Shown here piece by piece: positions 8,712-18,217 of a DNA stretch of 64,000 bases. Each line of letters opens with the position of its first letter. Within the stretch, counting starts at the first letter, position 1. This DNA is from Eubacterium sp. An11 (GTDB taxonomy: Bacteria; Bacillota; Clostridia; Lachnospirales; Lachnospiraceae): NCBI RefSeq assembly GCF_002161065.1, contig NZ_NFLV01000001.1, positions 248,001-312,000 of the forward strand, given 5' to 3'. A program made the translations under genes and the position numbers. The notes under the pieces are model-generated. The model worked only from the letters and a program-made list of their open reading frames with translations, made no database searches and had not been told where the DNA came from.

Positions 8712-9123
8712 GGCGGTACCTCAAAATCATATTTTTTCAGTGGCATTTATTTTATGATAAAATGAAATGCCTGGGTTGTCAATTCCAGTATGAAAACCGG
8801 CGTGGATTTTATAAGATAAAAAGCAGTCCGGCCAATGGAGATCCAGGGGAGATGGCTGTAAGAAAAATGAAAATAATAATAGAAAAAAAGGACTGGTATT
8901 CTTTTCCACAGTGTGATAAAATAAGCGAGATTAGGCAATAGTAATACTATAATAACAGACAAACCATGGGAAGTGTGTGACCGGGACTTCTGAAAAGCAC
9001 ATTGGAACCGTATGCAGTGTGTTTTTCAGTTGTTTCGGACCCTTCCCAGTGATGTATGGATACGGGCGGTGTTTTTTAACCTTCCCGTATTATGTTTGTC
9101 ATCATAATTCAGGAGGTAACGAA
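8712..9123. other. gntR-pnp divergent intergenic region
   Basis: A 412-bp gap. It contains the gntR promoter and dyad, a TATAAT at 8948-8953 without a clear -35 that could serve pnp, and a hairpin ATACGGG (9060-9066) with CCCGTAT (9084-9090) in the pnp leader. rpsO, the usual neighbour of pnp, is not here. No gene is supported. Confidence 0.5.
8742..8782 (-). promoter_or_regulatory. gntR promoter with 30-bp dyad operator
   Basis: On the minus strand TTGACA (8782-8777), 17 nt, TATCAT (8759-8754). The dyad has outer arms GGCATTT (8742-8748) and AAATGCC (8765-8771) and an inner odd palindrome ATTTTATGATAAAAT (8749-8763). It covers the -10 and start site, as expected for autorepression. Confidence 0.65.
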
Positions 9124-11214
9124 ATGGTAAAACAGTTTACGATGGAACTGGCCGGCAGACCTCTTACCGTGGAGATCGGAAGAGTTGCCGCACAGGCCAA
9201 CGGCGCAGCATTTATGCATTATGGAGATACGGTGGTGCTTTCCACAGCGACCGCCTCTGACAAGCCGAGAGAAGGAATCGATTTCTTCCCTCTGAGTGTG
9301 GAATTTGAAGAGAAAATGTACTCCGTGGGTAAGATCCCGGGAGGATTTAACAAGAGAGAAGGTAAGGCTTCCGAGCATGCGGTCCTCACATCCCGTGTCA
9401 TTGACCGTCCGATGCGTCCGCTTTTCCCGAAGGATTACAGAAATGATGTCACATTAAATAACCTGGTTATGTCCGTGGATCCGGACTGTTCCCCGGAAGT
9501 GGCAGCGATGCTTGGTTCTTCCATCGCCACATGCATTTCCGACATTCCGTTTGACGGCCCGATCGCAGCGACACAGATCGGTCTCATTGACGGAGAGTTT
9601 ATTGTGAATCCGACTTCTGATCAGAATCTGATATCTGATCTGGCTCTTACAGTAGCTTCCACAGCGGAGAAGGTCATCATGATCGAGGCAGGGGCCAACG
9701 AGGTGCCGGAAGACACTATGATTGAGGCTATTTTCAAGGCTCACGAAGTGAATAAAGAGATCATTGCGTTTATCCAGAAGATCGTGGATGAGTGCGGAAA
9801 AGAAAAGCATGATTATGAACATGTGGATACACCGGAAGAGCTGTGGAACGACATGGTGGAATTCATCACACCGGAAGCCATGGAAGAAGCAGTATTTACC
9901 GATGTGAAACAGGTGCGTGAGGAGAATATCCGCCAGATTGAAGAGAAGCTGGAAGAACGTTACGCAGAGGAGCATGAAGACTGGCTGCCGTTAATCGGTG
10001 ACGCTGTGTATAAGTTCCAGAAAAAGACTGTCCGTAAGATGATCTTAAAAGATCACAAGCGTCCGGACGGAAGAGCCATCGACGAGATCCGTCCGCTTTC
10101 CGCGGAGATCGATATCCTGCCGAGAGTACACGGTTCCGGTATGTTCAAGAGAGGCCAGACACAGATTATGACTGTCACCACCCTGGCTCCGTTATCTGAA
10201 GTTCAGAAGGTGGATGGTATTGACTTAAATATCACATCCAAGAGATATATGCACCACTATAACTTCCCGAGCTATTCTGTCGGTGAGACGAAGCCGAGCC
10301 GTGGACCGGGACGCCGGGAGATCGGTCATGGCGCTCTGGCAGAACGTGCTCTGGTACCGGTGTTGCCGAGCGAGGATGAATTCCCGTATGCCATCCGTAC
10401 TGTATCAGAGACACTGGAATCCAACGGTTCCACTTCTCAGGCCAGCGTTTGCGCATCCACTCTGTCTCTGATGGCAGCAGGTGTGCCGATCAAGAAGCCG
10501 GTGGCTGGTATTTCCACAGGTCTTGTGACAGGAGATACCGATGACGATTACCTGATCCTCACCGACATCCAGGGTCTGGAAGACTTCTTTGGAGACATGG
10601 ACTTTAAGGTGGCAGGTACCCATGACGGTATCACTGCTATCCAGATGGATATCAAGATCCACGGTCTGACACCGGATATCATCAAGGGCGCCATCACAAA
10701 GGCAAAGGCTGCCAGAGAATACATTCTGACAGAGGTCATGGAGCCGGTTATCTCTGAGCCGAGACCGGAAGTCGGCAAATATGCGCCTAAGATCAAACAG
10801 ATGCATGTGGATCCGGACAAGATCAGTGAGATCATCGGAAAACAGGGCAAGACCATCAATGCGATCATTGATGAGACCGGCGTGAAGATCGACATCAACG
10901 ATGACGGAAGAGTGGATATCTGCGGCGTGGATCAGGAGATGATTGAGAAGGCCATGGATATCATCCGTCTGATCGTGGAGCCGGTGGAAGTGGGAGCTAT
11001 CTACGAAGGTGAAGTAGTGAGAATCATGAACTTCGGTGCTTTCGTACAGCTTGCCCCGAACAAAGACGGATTGATCCACATTTCCAAGCTGTCCAGAGAC
11101 AGAGTCAATAAAGTGGAAGATGTGGTGAACATCGGTGACAAAGTCAGAGTTAAGGTTCTGGAAATCGACAAGATGGGAAGAATCAACCTGGCGCTGAGAG
11201 AGAAATTAAGCTGA
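9124..11214 (+). CDS. pnp: Polynucleotide phosphorylase
   Basis: Processive 3'-5' phosphorolytic exoribonuclease in mRNA decay and tRNA quality control; a cytosolic homotrimer. The 696 residues contain two RNase PH-like domains joined by a helical linker, then a KH domain (IIGKQGKTINAIID) and a C-terminal S1 domain (GEVVRIMNFGAFVQL to DGLIHISKLS). The frame is open 49 codons further upstream, but AGGAGG at 9111-9116 selects ATG 9124. A leader hairpin at 9060-9090 recalls the autoregulated pnp leaders of other bacteria, which is only an analogy. Confidence 0.97.
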   Translation: MVKQFTMELAGRPLTVEIGRVAAQANGAAFMHYGDTVVLSTATASDKPREGIDFFPLSVEFEEKMYSVGKIPGGFNKREGKASEHAVLTSRVIDRPMRPLFPKDYRNDVTLNNLVMSVDPDCSPEVAAMLGSSIATCISDIPFDGPIAATQIGLIDGEFIVNPTSDQNLISDLALTVASTAEKVIMIEAGANEVPEDTMIEAIFKAHEVNKEIIAFIQKIVDECGKEKHDYEHVDTPEELWNDMVEFITPEAMEEAVFTDVKQVREENIRQIEEKLEERYAEEHEDWLPLIGDAVYKFQKKTVRKMILKDHKRPDGRAIDEIRPLSAEIDILPRVHGSGMFKRGQTQIMTVTTLAPLSEVQKVDGIDLNITSKRYMHHYNFPSYSVGETKPSRGPGRREIGHGALAERALVPVLPSEDEFPYAIRTVSETLESNGSTSQASVCASTLSLMAAGVPIKKPVAGISTGLVTGDTDDDYLILTDIQGLEDFFGDMDFKVAGTHDGITAIQMDIKIHGLTPDIIKGAITKAKAAREYILTEVMEPVISEPRPEVGKYAPKIKQMHVDPDKISEIIGKQGKTINAIIDETGVKIDINDDGRVDICGVDQEMIEKAMDIIRLIVEPVEVGAIYEGEVVRIMNFGAFVQLAPNKDGLIHISKLSRDRVNKVEDVVNIGDKVRVKVLEIDKMGRINLALREKLS

Positions 11215-11243
11215 TAGCAGCGGGTAAAGATACATGATTGTGG

Positions 11244-11280
11244 GGGACTGCCGCGGATGATTTGCCGGCAGTCCCTTTTG
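11244..11280 (+). terminator. pnp terminator
   Basis: GGGACTGCCG (11244-11253) pairs with CGGCAGTCCC (11266-11275), followed by TTTT. Confidence 0.75.
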
Positions 11281-11362
11281 GAGACTCCGGAGTCCGGCGG
11301 AAGTTTAACCCCTTCGCCCCGGGCGGCACGGCAGGCAGATAAAATACCAGGAGGAATAAATA

Positions 11363-11848
11363 ATGAAGTGTCCATTTTGCGGCATGGATAATACCCGGGT
11401 GATTGATTCCAGGCCGGCAGATGATAATTCATCGATTCGCAGAAGAAGACAATGTGATGAGTGCGGAAAACGATTCACTACATATGAGAAAGTGGAGATT
11501 ATTCCGCTGACGGTCATCAAAAAAGACAGATCCAGGGAACCTTATGACAGGAGTAAGATCATGGCGGGTGTCCTCCGTGCCTGTCACAAGCGTCCGATTC
11601 CCGTGGAAAAAATAGAAGAGACGGTCAACAAGATTGAAAATGATATTTTTAATCTGGAGTACAAGGAGATTGAGAGCAAGGTCATCGGCGAGATCGTGAT
11701 GGAGAGGCTCAAATCTCTGGAGCAGGTGGCCTATGTGCGTTTTGCTTCTGTTTACAGAGAGTTCAAGGATGTCAATACATTTATGAATGAATTGAAGAAA
11801 ATGCTGGATTCCAGTAATGATACACAGGACAAGAACGGGCAGGAATAA
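11363..11848 (+). CDS. nrdR: Transcriptional repressor NrdR
   Basis: Zinc-finger and ATP-cone regulator that represses ribonucleotide reductase genes according to dATP/ATP levels. The zinc ribbon is Cys3, Cys6, Cys31 and Cys34 (MKCPFC, CDEC). The ATP-cone covers about residues 49-139. The length of 161 is slightly above the usual 150 because of a short C-terminal tail. AGGAGG lies upstream of the ATG. It is alone between the pnp terminator and the comM promoter. Confidence 0.97.
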   Translation: MKCPFCGMDNTRVIDSRPADDNSSIRRRRQCDECGKRFTTYEKVEIIPLTVIKKDRSREPYDRSKIMAGVLRACHKRPIPVEKIEETVNKIENDIFNLEYKEIESKVIGEIVMERLKSLEQVAYVRFASVYREFKDVNTFMNELKKMLDSSNDTQDKNGQE

Positions 11849-12050
11849 AAGGAATACCGGAACAGATGCATTGAGAAATCTTTATGGATCGAAAACAGAA
11901 TACTATATATGGAAGAGAGGCTTTCGGGAGAACGGAAGGCTGTACAGAAAAGAGTGTATCCTTGCAGGATACCGAAGATCTGATACTGCCGGCAGAGGTT
12001 GGGAAAGTCTCTTTTTTTGATCTTTTGATGTAAAACAATGTAAATTATAC

Positions 12051-12079
12051 TTGAAAATGTAAATATAATATGTTAAAAT
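12051..12079 (+). promoter_or_regulatory. comM promoter
   Basis: TTGAAA (12051-12056), 17-nt spacer, TAAAAT (12074-12079) with TGT before it, so an extended -10. Transcription starts very close to the AAGGAGAGG ribosome binding site of comM. Confidence 0.65.
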
Positions 12080-12103
12080 CTGGAAAAAGATAAGGAGAGG
12101 ATC

Positions 12104-13693
12104 ATGGTAGCAGAAGTATTGAGCGGAATGGTGCAGGGGATTCAGGGAGAATTGATCACAGTGCAGGCAGATATCAGTGACGGACTGCCGGTTTTTGGCA
12201 TGACCGGTCATCTTTCTTCGGAGGTAAAAGAGGCCAAAGAGAGGGTGAGGACTGCCCTTAAGAACACGGGATATCATCTGCCGCCCAGGAGAGTTTCGGT
12301 GAATCTGGCTCCGGCGGATGTGCGAAAGAGCGGTACCTGCTATGATCTTGCCATAGCCGTGGGGATCCTCACTGCCATGGGCCTGATTTCCAGGGAATCT
12401 GTCCGCGGGATTCTCTTTTTGGGAGAACTGTCCCTTGACGGTATGCTCTCACCGCTGACAGGAGTTCTTTCTATTTTAAAGGCAGCTCTGGAGGCTGGCT
12501 GCCGTATCTGCGTGATTCCTCTTTTCAATGTAAAGGAAGCCTCCCTGCTGCCGGGGATGAAGGTTCTGGGATTTACAGATTTAGAGGAAGTCATTCATTT
12601 TCTGACCGGACAGAGAGAAGAAGGGGAAATGAGAAGAAAAGGTCTGTCCGCTGTGCCGACGGAATCTGTGTCTGAGAAATTGCGGTACTCCGGTATGGAG
12701 GAAGACAGGGAAGACGAACAACAGTATCCGGATCTGTCAGAGGTGAAAGGGCAGAGGATGGCAAAGCGGGCGCTGGAGATTGCGGTTGCGGGGTGCCATA
12801 ATCTGTTCCTGGACGGACCGCCCGGGGCAGGGAAGTCCATGCTGGCGGCCTGTGCGCCGGGTATCATGCCGGAGATGACCGACGAGGAAAGAATTGACAC
12901 GGCCATGATATACAGTGTCCGGGGAATGCTGCGGGATGGTTCTGTTCCCGCGATCAGGAGACCTTTTCGTGCACCCTCGTCTTCGGTGACCATGGCGGGA
13001 ATGTTTGGCGGTGGCAGCAATCCGAGACCGGGAGAAGTGACCCTGGCCCACCATGGGATTTTGTTTCTGGATGAGTTTCCGGAGTTTAGGAGAGAACTCA
13101 TAGAGATGTTCCGGACTGTGCTGGAGGAGCACCGGATTACTCAGATCAGAAATGGAAAGAATGTGACATTTCCGGCAGATTTTATTCTCATTGCGGCAGC
13201 GAATCCCTGCCCCTGCGGTTACTATCCTGACCGCCGTTACTGCCGCTGCACTTCAAGGCAGATCTCCAAGTATCAAAACCGGCTGAGCGGTCCTATTCTT
13301 GACCGGCTGGATCTTTTTGTGCGCTGCGACAGGATATCGTACGCGGTGATGACGGAAGAGCGCTGCGAAGAACCTTCTGAAGTGGTCAGGGAGAGGGTTC
13401 GGCAGGTGTGGGAGATACAGAGGGAGCGTTTTCCGGGCAGAACGTCCCCGTTCAATGGAAGAATGACCCCGAAAGAAGTGGAAAAGTACTGTATTCTGGA
13501 CAGGGATTCCCGGGCGCTGCTCAGAGAAGTGTTTGATCCCATGGGGCTGACCGGCCGTTCTTATAATAAAATTTTGAAAGTGGGAAGGACCATTGCGGAT
13601 CTGGACCATTCTTTGCAGATTCGGGAAGTGCATGTGAGAGAGGCCCTTTTGTTCCGCCGCATGGCGCCTATGGCAGAGGGTATGGGGATATAG
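12104..13693 (+). CDS. comM: YifB/ComM family Mg-chelatase-like AAA+ ATPase
   Basis: Hexameric AAA+ ATPase; in naturally transformable bacteria ComM drives branch migration during recombination of incoming DNA. The N-terminal ChlI-like domain spans about residues 1-170. The AAA+ core has Walker A GPPGAGKS near 239-246 and Walker B ILFLDEF near 320. A Cys-rich CPCGYYPDRRYCRC segment follows, as in this family. The 529 residues match the family. It precedes dprA, another DNA-uptake-associated gene, in the usual Clostridia order. Confidence 0.92.
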   Translation: MVAEVLSGMVQGIQGELITVQADISDGLPVFGMTGHLSSEVKEAKERVRTALKNTGYHLPPRRVSVNLAPADVRKSGTCYDLAIAVGILTAMGLISRESVRGILFLGELSLDGMLSPLTGVLSILKAALEAGCRICVIPLFNVKEASLLPGMKVLGFTDLEEVIHFLTGQREEGEMRRKGLSAVPTESVSEKLRYSGMEEDREDEQQYPDLSEVKGQRMAKRALEIAVAGCHNLFLDGPPGAGKSMLAACAPGIMPEMTDEERIDTAMIYSVRGMLRDGSVPAIRRPFRAPSSSVTMAGMFGGGSNPRPGEVTLAHHGILFLDEFPEFRRELIEMFRTVLEEHRITQIRNGKNVTFPADFILIAAANPCPCGYYPDRRYCRCTSRQISKYQNRLSGPILDRLDLFVRCDRISYAVMTEERCEEPSEVVRERVRQVWEIQRERFPGRTSPFNGRMTPKEVEKYCILDRDSRALLREVFDPMGLTGRSYNKILKVGRTIADLDHSLQIREVHVREALLFRRMAPMAEGMGI

Positions 13694-13854
13694 GGTATGG
13701 GGATATGCTGATCAGGCGGATTGTAAGGAGTGCGCGGTTTCAGAAAAAAGGAACGGAGATGGGGGTAGCGTCGGTGGAGATAACAGACGGATACCAAGAG
13801 TGCCGGTGATGCAAAAGCTGATATCAGCAGGGCAGAGCCAAAAAGGGAGGCGAC

Positions 13855-14979
13855 ATGGAAGAGGGAAAGACTACATTTTTCTGGTACTGGTTTGTGAATA
13901 TTCCCGGGGTGGGAAGCGCTGCCAGAAGAAAGCTTCTGGATCGTTTCGGACATCCGGAAGCGGTCTATGGCGCGAAGGAAAAAGAATACAGAGATATTTT
14001 GAATCAAAGACAGTGTGTATATTTACAGCGCTCCCGCAATACACATAGGATAAATCAGTCGATGAGTAAGCTTCAGGAATCCGGCGCGCGGTTTGTGCAC
14101 TGGGAATCTCCGGAGTATCCCCGGAAGTTCCGGCAATTATTTGATCCTCCGTACGGGATCTATGTGAGGGGAACCCTTCCTGCAGAAGACAGGCCGGTCC
14201 TCGGTATGGTGGGATCCCGGACGGCGACGCCCTACGGACTTCACACGGCAAGGGAGTTTGCGAAAGTACTGGCCGGTGAGAAGATACAGATTGTCAGCGG
14301 CCTGGCGGCGGGGATTGACGCGGCCAGTCACCGGGGAACCCTTGAGGCAGGCGGATATACACTGGGTGTCCTTGGCGGAGGTATTGACACTCTCTACCCA
14401 AGAGAGAATTTTTCTCTTTACATGGAGATGTATAAACGGGGCGGTGTTCTTTCGGAATACAATCTCGGTGTTCCCAACAGTCCGGGACTGTTTCCTGTGA
14501 GGAATCGTCTGATCAGTGGAATATCCGACGGGGTATTTGTGCTGGAAGCCGGAGAGAAAAGTGGTTCTTTTATCACCATTGACCAGGCGCTGGAGCAGGG
14601 AAAGGATGTCTTTGCGCTGCCAGGCAGAGTTTCAGATCCCTTAAGCGCCGGGTGCAACCGGCTGATCGCGGAGGGTGCCGTGCTGGTGCAGCGGCCGGAG
14701 GACATTGCGGAAGTACTCTTTAAAAAATATGAAAAGTTCAGGTCAAAAATATATACAAAAGAAGTAAAGTCTTTGGCAGGAACGGAGGAGCCTGCGTTTA
14801 AAGATCCGGAATGTCAGAAGATTTATGAGCTGCTGGATGTGAATCGTCCGACAAGTTTCAATGAACTTTTAGAAAAAAGCGGGTATAATTTTGTAAAATT
14901 GCAGTATATTTTATTGGAAATGGAGATTTCTCAGAAGATTTATCAATCGGCGCAGAACACCTACCTCAGAAAATTTTAA
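13855..14979 (+). CDS. dprA: DNA-processing protein DprA (Smf)
   Basis: Binds single-stranded DNA and loads RecA during transformation; widespread also in bacteria not known to be competent. 374 residues. The Rossmann-like core begins at VGSRTATPYG, continues through VSGLAAGIDAASHRG and LGGGIDTLYP, and ends near GCNRLIAEGA. The C-terminal winged helix (about 310-370) is present. GGGAGG precedes ATG 13855. It lies 161 bp after comM and 165 bp before topA. Confidence 0.95.
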   Translation: MEEGKTTFFWYWFVNIPGVGSAARRKLLDRFGHPEAVYGAKEKEYRDILNQRQCVYLQRSRNTHRINQSMSKLQESGARFVHWESPEYPRKFRQLFDPPYGIYVRGTLPAEDRPVLGMVGSRTATPYGLHTAREFAKVLAGEKIQIVSGLAAGIDAASHRGTLEAGGYTLGVLGGGIDTLYPRENFSLYMEMYKRGGVLSEYNLGVPNSPGLFPVRNRLISGISDGVFVLEAGEKSGSFITIDQALEQGKDVFALPGRVSDPLSAGCNRLIAEGAVLVQRPEDIAEVLFKKYEKFRSKIYTKEVKSLAGTEEPAFKDPECQKIYELLDVNRPTSFNELLEKSGYNFVKLQYILLEMEISQKIYQSAQNTYLRKF

Positions 14980-14990
14980 AAATTTTTTTC

Positions 14991-15019
14991 TTGCGTACCC
15001 CTGGGAAATGGTGTATTAT
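14991..15019 (+). promoter_or_regulatory. topA promoter
   Basis: TTGCGT (14991-14996), 17 nt, TATTAT (15014-15019). It leaves a leader of about 120 nt before the topA ATG. Confidence 0.55.
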
Positions 15020-15144
15020 TGATAATTGTTTTACGGGACAAGGCTTTGTATAGGAATAATATAGGCTGGAATCGTCCCGTTGTAAACGACTGGGAAGTTT
15101 TATGCCATCAATCTGTATATATTAAGTTGGGAGTGTATTTGGAA

Positions 15145-17217
15145 ATGGCAACCAAATTAGTGATTGTAGAATCACCTGCAAAGGCAAAAACAATTCAGAA
15201 GTTTTTGGGAAAGAATTATAAGGTCATCGCCTCCAACGGCCATGTCCGTGACCTGCCGAAAAGTTCTATGGGAATTGATTTTGATAATGATTATGAACCA
15301 AAATATATAACAATAAGAGGAAAGGGAGAGATTCTCGCGCAGCTTCGAAAAGAAGTGAAAAAGGCGGATAAGGTTTATCTGGCCACTGACCCGGACCGGG
15401 AAGGTGAGGCTATCTCCTGGCACCTCTATAACGCATTGAATCTCAAAGATAAAAAATGCAGCCGTATTACTTTCAATGAGATCACAAAGGATGCGGTGAA
15501 GCGTTCCATCAAGAATTCCAGGGATATTGATATGAACCTGGTGGATGCGCAGCAGGCAAGAAGAGTGTTGGACCGGATCGTGGGATATAAGATCAGCCCG
15601 ATTCTCTGGTCCAAGATCAAGCGTGGACTGAGTGCCGGACGGGTGCAGTCCGTGGCGCTTCGCATTATATCTGACAGAGAAAGAGAGATCAATGAATTTA
15701 TTCCGGAGGAATACTGGAGCCTGGATGCGGACTTGCAGGCGGAAGGATCCAAAAAGCCTCTGGAGGCGCATTTCACAGGAAATAAAGACGGAAAGGTGGA
15801 GCTTCACAGCAAAGAGGACGTGGAGCGCATCATGAAGGAGCTGGAAGGATGCAGCTATGAAGTGCTGGCAGTAAAAAGAGGCGAGCGCCGGAAAAAGCCG
15901 CCGCTGCCGTTTACCACCAGCACCCTGCAGCAGGAGGCGTCCAAGAAGCTCAATATGTCCACCCAGAAGACCATGCGTCTGGCCCAGGAGCTGTACGAAG
16001 GTGTCTCCATAAAAGGCCGGGGCAATATCGGTCTGATCACTTACCTTCGTACTGATTCCACCAGAATCTCCGAGGAAGCGGATGCGGCCTGCCGGGAATA
16101 CATCCAGACCCAGTACGGAGAAGATTTTGTGGGAAACGGCGCAGCCAGAAAGACCGGCGCCGGCAAGATCCAGGACGCCCATGAAGCCATCCGTCCGACA
16201 GATGTCACTCTGTCGCCGTCGGATTTGAAAGAAGAGCTGTCCAGGGACTTATACCGGCTGTATAATCTGATCTGGACAAGGTTTGTGGCAAGCCGGATGT
16301 CTGAGGCAGTGTATGAGACAGTCTCTGTTAAAATAGGAGCCGGCGACTATCGCTTCAGTGTCTCCGGAGCCCGGATCAAGTTTGACGGGTTTATGACGGT
16401 ATACCGTTATGATGATGAGAAGTCCACCCTGGATGCGGTTTTGAAAAAAATCAGCGAAGATTCGAAGCTGACATTAAAAGAACTGAAGCCGCAGCAGCAC
16501 TTTACACAGCCGCCGGGACATTTCACCGAGGCCAGTCTTGTAAAGACGCTGGAAGAGCTGGGGATCGGACGTCCGAGTACCTACTCGCCAACCATCACCA
16601 CCCTTCTTGCCAGAAGATATATTGTAAAGGAGAACAAAAATCTTTACATGACAGAGCTGGGAGAGGCGGTCAATGATCTGATCGTGAAGGGCTTCCCTTC
16701 CATCGTGGATGTGAATTTTACCGCCAACATGGAATCCCTGCTGGATGGAGTGGAAGAAGGCAAGGTCAAGTGGAAGACCATCGTCGAGAACTTTTATCCG
16801 GATCTGAACGACGCTGTGGAGGCAGCGGAGAAGGAGCTGGCAGAGGTTAAGATTGCCGATGAAGTCAGCGACGAGATCTGTGAGGAATGCGGCCGTAACA
16901 TGGTGGTCAAATACGGACCTCACGGTAAGTTTCTGGCCTGCCCGGGCTTTCCGGAATGTAAGAATACGAAGCCGTATTATGAAAAGATCGGCGTTGCCTG
17001 CCCGAAATGCGGGAAGGATATCGTGTTGAAGAAGACCAAAAAAGGCAGAAAATATTATGGTTGTATTGATAATCCGGAGTGCGATTTTATGAGCTGGCAG
17101 AAGCCGTCAAAGGTTCCGTGCAAAGAATGTGGAGGCCTGATGGTGGAAAAGGGCAAAAAGCTTGTGTGTGCCAACCCGGAATGCGGCTATGTGACGGATA
17201 AACAGGACGAAGAATAA
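15145..17217 (+). CDS. topA: DNA topoisomerase I
   Basis: Type IA topoisomerase relaxing negative supercoils. Toprim domain at the N-terminus (KLVIVESPAKAKTI, then DPDREGEAISWHL). The active-site tyrosine is Tyr300 in GLITYLRTDSTR. Three C-terminal four-cysteine zinc ribbons are intact (CEECGRN, CPKCGKD, CKECGGL with their partner pairs). 690 residues fit the clostridial family. The frame is open 42 codons upstream, but homology begins at MATKLVIVES. The ribosome binding site is weak (GGGAG, 11 nt away). codY follows after a terminator. Confidence 0.96.
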   Translation: MATKLVIVESPAKAKTIQKFLGKNYKVIASNGHVRDLPKSSMGIDFDNDYEPKYITIRGKGEILAQLRKEVKKADKVYLATDPDREGEAISWHLYNALNLKDKKCSRITFNEITKDAVKRSIKNSRDIDMNLVDAQQARRVLDRIVGYKISPILWSKIKRGLSAGRVQSVALRIISDREREINEFIPEEYWSLDADLQAEGSKKPLEAHFTGNKDGKVELHSKEDVERIMKELEGCSYEVLAVKRGERRKKPPLPFTTSTLQQEASKKLNMSTQKTMRLAQELYEGVSIKGRGNIGLITYLRTDSTRISEEADAACREYIQTQYGEDFVGNGAARKTGAGKIQDAHEAIRPTDVTLSPSDLKEELSRDLYRLYNLIWTRFVASRMSEAVYETVSVKIGAGDYRFSVSGARIKFDGFMTVYRYDDEKSTLDAVLKKISEDSKLTLKELKPQQHFTQPPGHFTEASLVKTLEELGIGRPSTYSPTITTLLARRYIVKENKNLYMTELGEAVNDLIVKGFPSIVDVNFTANMESLLDGVEEGKVKWKTIVENFYPDLNDAVEAAEKELAEVKIADEVSDEICEECGRNMVVKYGPHGKFLACPGFPECKNTKPYYEKIGVACPKCGKDIVLKKTKKGRKYYGCIDNPECDFMSWQKPSKVPCKECGGLMVEKGKKLVCANPECGYVTDKQDEE

Positions 17218-17235
17218 AATACAGACAGCGCAGAA

Positions 17236-17279
17236 GGCCGTCTGCAGATATGAGAGATCATCACTGCAGGCGGTTTTTG
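17236..17279 (+). terminator. topA terminator
   Basis: CCGTCTGCAG (17238-17247) pairs with CTGCAGGCGG (17264-17273, one G-U pair), then TTTTT. Confidence 0.75.
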
Positions 17280-17340
17280 TTTTATAATTTGTTTCTGTTT
17301 AGGATAATTGAACGAATTGCTAAATTTTTAGATAATATCG

Positions 17341-17398
17341 TTGTGATTGTGCGGTAGATGTGTTAAAATAATTTTTAATGAAGAATTGTCAGTAAATA
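17341..17398 (+). promoter_or_regulatory. codY promoter and candidate CodY box
   Basis: TTGTGA (17341-17346), 17 nt, TAAAAT (17364-17369) with an upstream TGT. Just downstream, AATTGTCAGTAAATA (17384-17398) matches the CodY consensus AATTTTCWGAAAATT with three mismatches. A site there would block early transcription and suggests autoregulation. A second possible promoter (TTGAAC 17308, GATAAT 17331) lies upstream. Confidence 0.45.
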
Positions 17399-17412
17399 AT
17401 ATGGAGGTTTCT

Positions 17413-18183
17413 ATGAGTGTCCAATTGCTTGATAAAACGAGAAAAATTAACAAACTGCTGCATAATAATAATTCTCACAAAGTAGTATTTAATGACATCT
17501 GTGAAGTTCTCAGTGAGATTCTTGTCTCCAATGTGCTGGTCATCAGCAAGAAGGGGAAGGTTCTGGGAATCAAAGACCGGGCGGATATTGAGACCATCAA
17601 TGAGCTCATCAATAATGAGGTGGGTGAATATATTGATCCGCTGCTCAATGAACGGCTTCTGGGAGTTTTATCGACAAAAGAGAATGTCAACCTGGAAACA
17701 CTGGGATTTGAATTTTCAGACATTTCAGAGTATCAGGCAATTATCACCCCGATTGATATTGCCGGCGAGAGACTGGGAACTGTTTTTATGTACCGGAAAG
17801 AAAAACATTATGAAATTGATGACATTATTCTGGTGGAATACGGAACTACAGTGGTCGGGCTGGAAATGATGCGTTCCGTCAATGAAGAAAATGCGGAGGA
17901 GACCAGAAAAGTTTCTATTGTAAAATCCGCGATCTCCACCTTGTCCTTCTCGGAGCTGGAAGCCATTCAGCATATCTTTGATGAGCTGGACGGAGAGGAA
18001 GGGATTCTTGTGGCAAGCAAGATTGCCGACCGGGTGGGAATCACCAGATCTGTCATTGTGAATGCACTCCGTAAGTTTGAGAGTGCCGGCGTTATCGAGT
18101 CCCGTTCTTCCGGCATGAAGGGAACCTATATCAAGGTACTGAACGATGTTGTATTTGACGAACTGAAGAAAATGAAACATTAA
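17413..18183 (+). CDS. codY: GTP-sensing global regulator CodY
   Basis: Pleiotropic regulator that represses catabolic and biosynthetic genes when branched-chain amino acids and GTP are plentiful. 256 residues: GAF-like ligand domain in the first 155 or so, and a winged helix near 200-240 (ASKIADRVGITRSVIVNAL, then SRSSGMKGTYIKV). ATG 17413 has GGAGG six bases ahead; an ATG four codons upstream is in frame but lies on the ribosome binding site. Gene order topA-codY is conserved in Firmicutes. Confidence 0.97.
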   Translation: MSVQLLDKTRKINKLLHNNNSHKVVFNDICEVLSEILVSNVLVISKKGKVLGIKDRADIETINELINNEVGEYIDPLLNERLLGVLSTKENVNLETLGFEFSDISEYQAIITPIDIAGERLGTVFMYRKEKHYEIDDIILVEYGTTVVGLEMMRSVNEENAEETRKVSIVKSAISTLSFSELEAIQHIFDELDGEEGILVASKIADRVGITRSVIVNALRKFESAGVIESRSSGMKGTYIKVLNDVVFDELKKMKH

Positions 18184-18217
18184 CAGAAAGGCTACGATAG
18201 GATAAAGGAGTAACACC

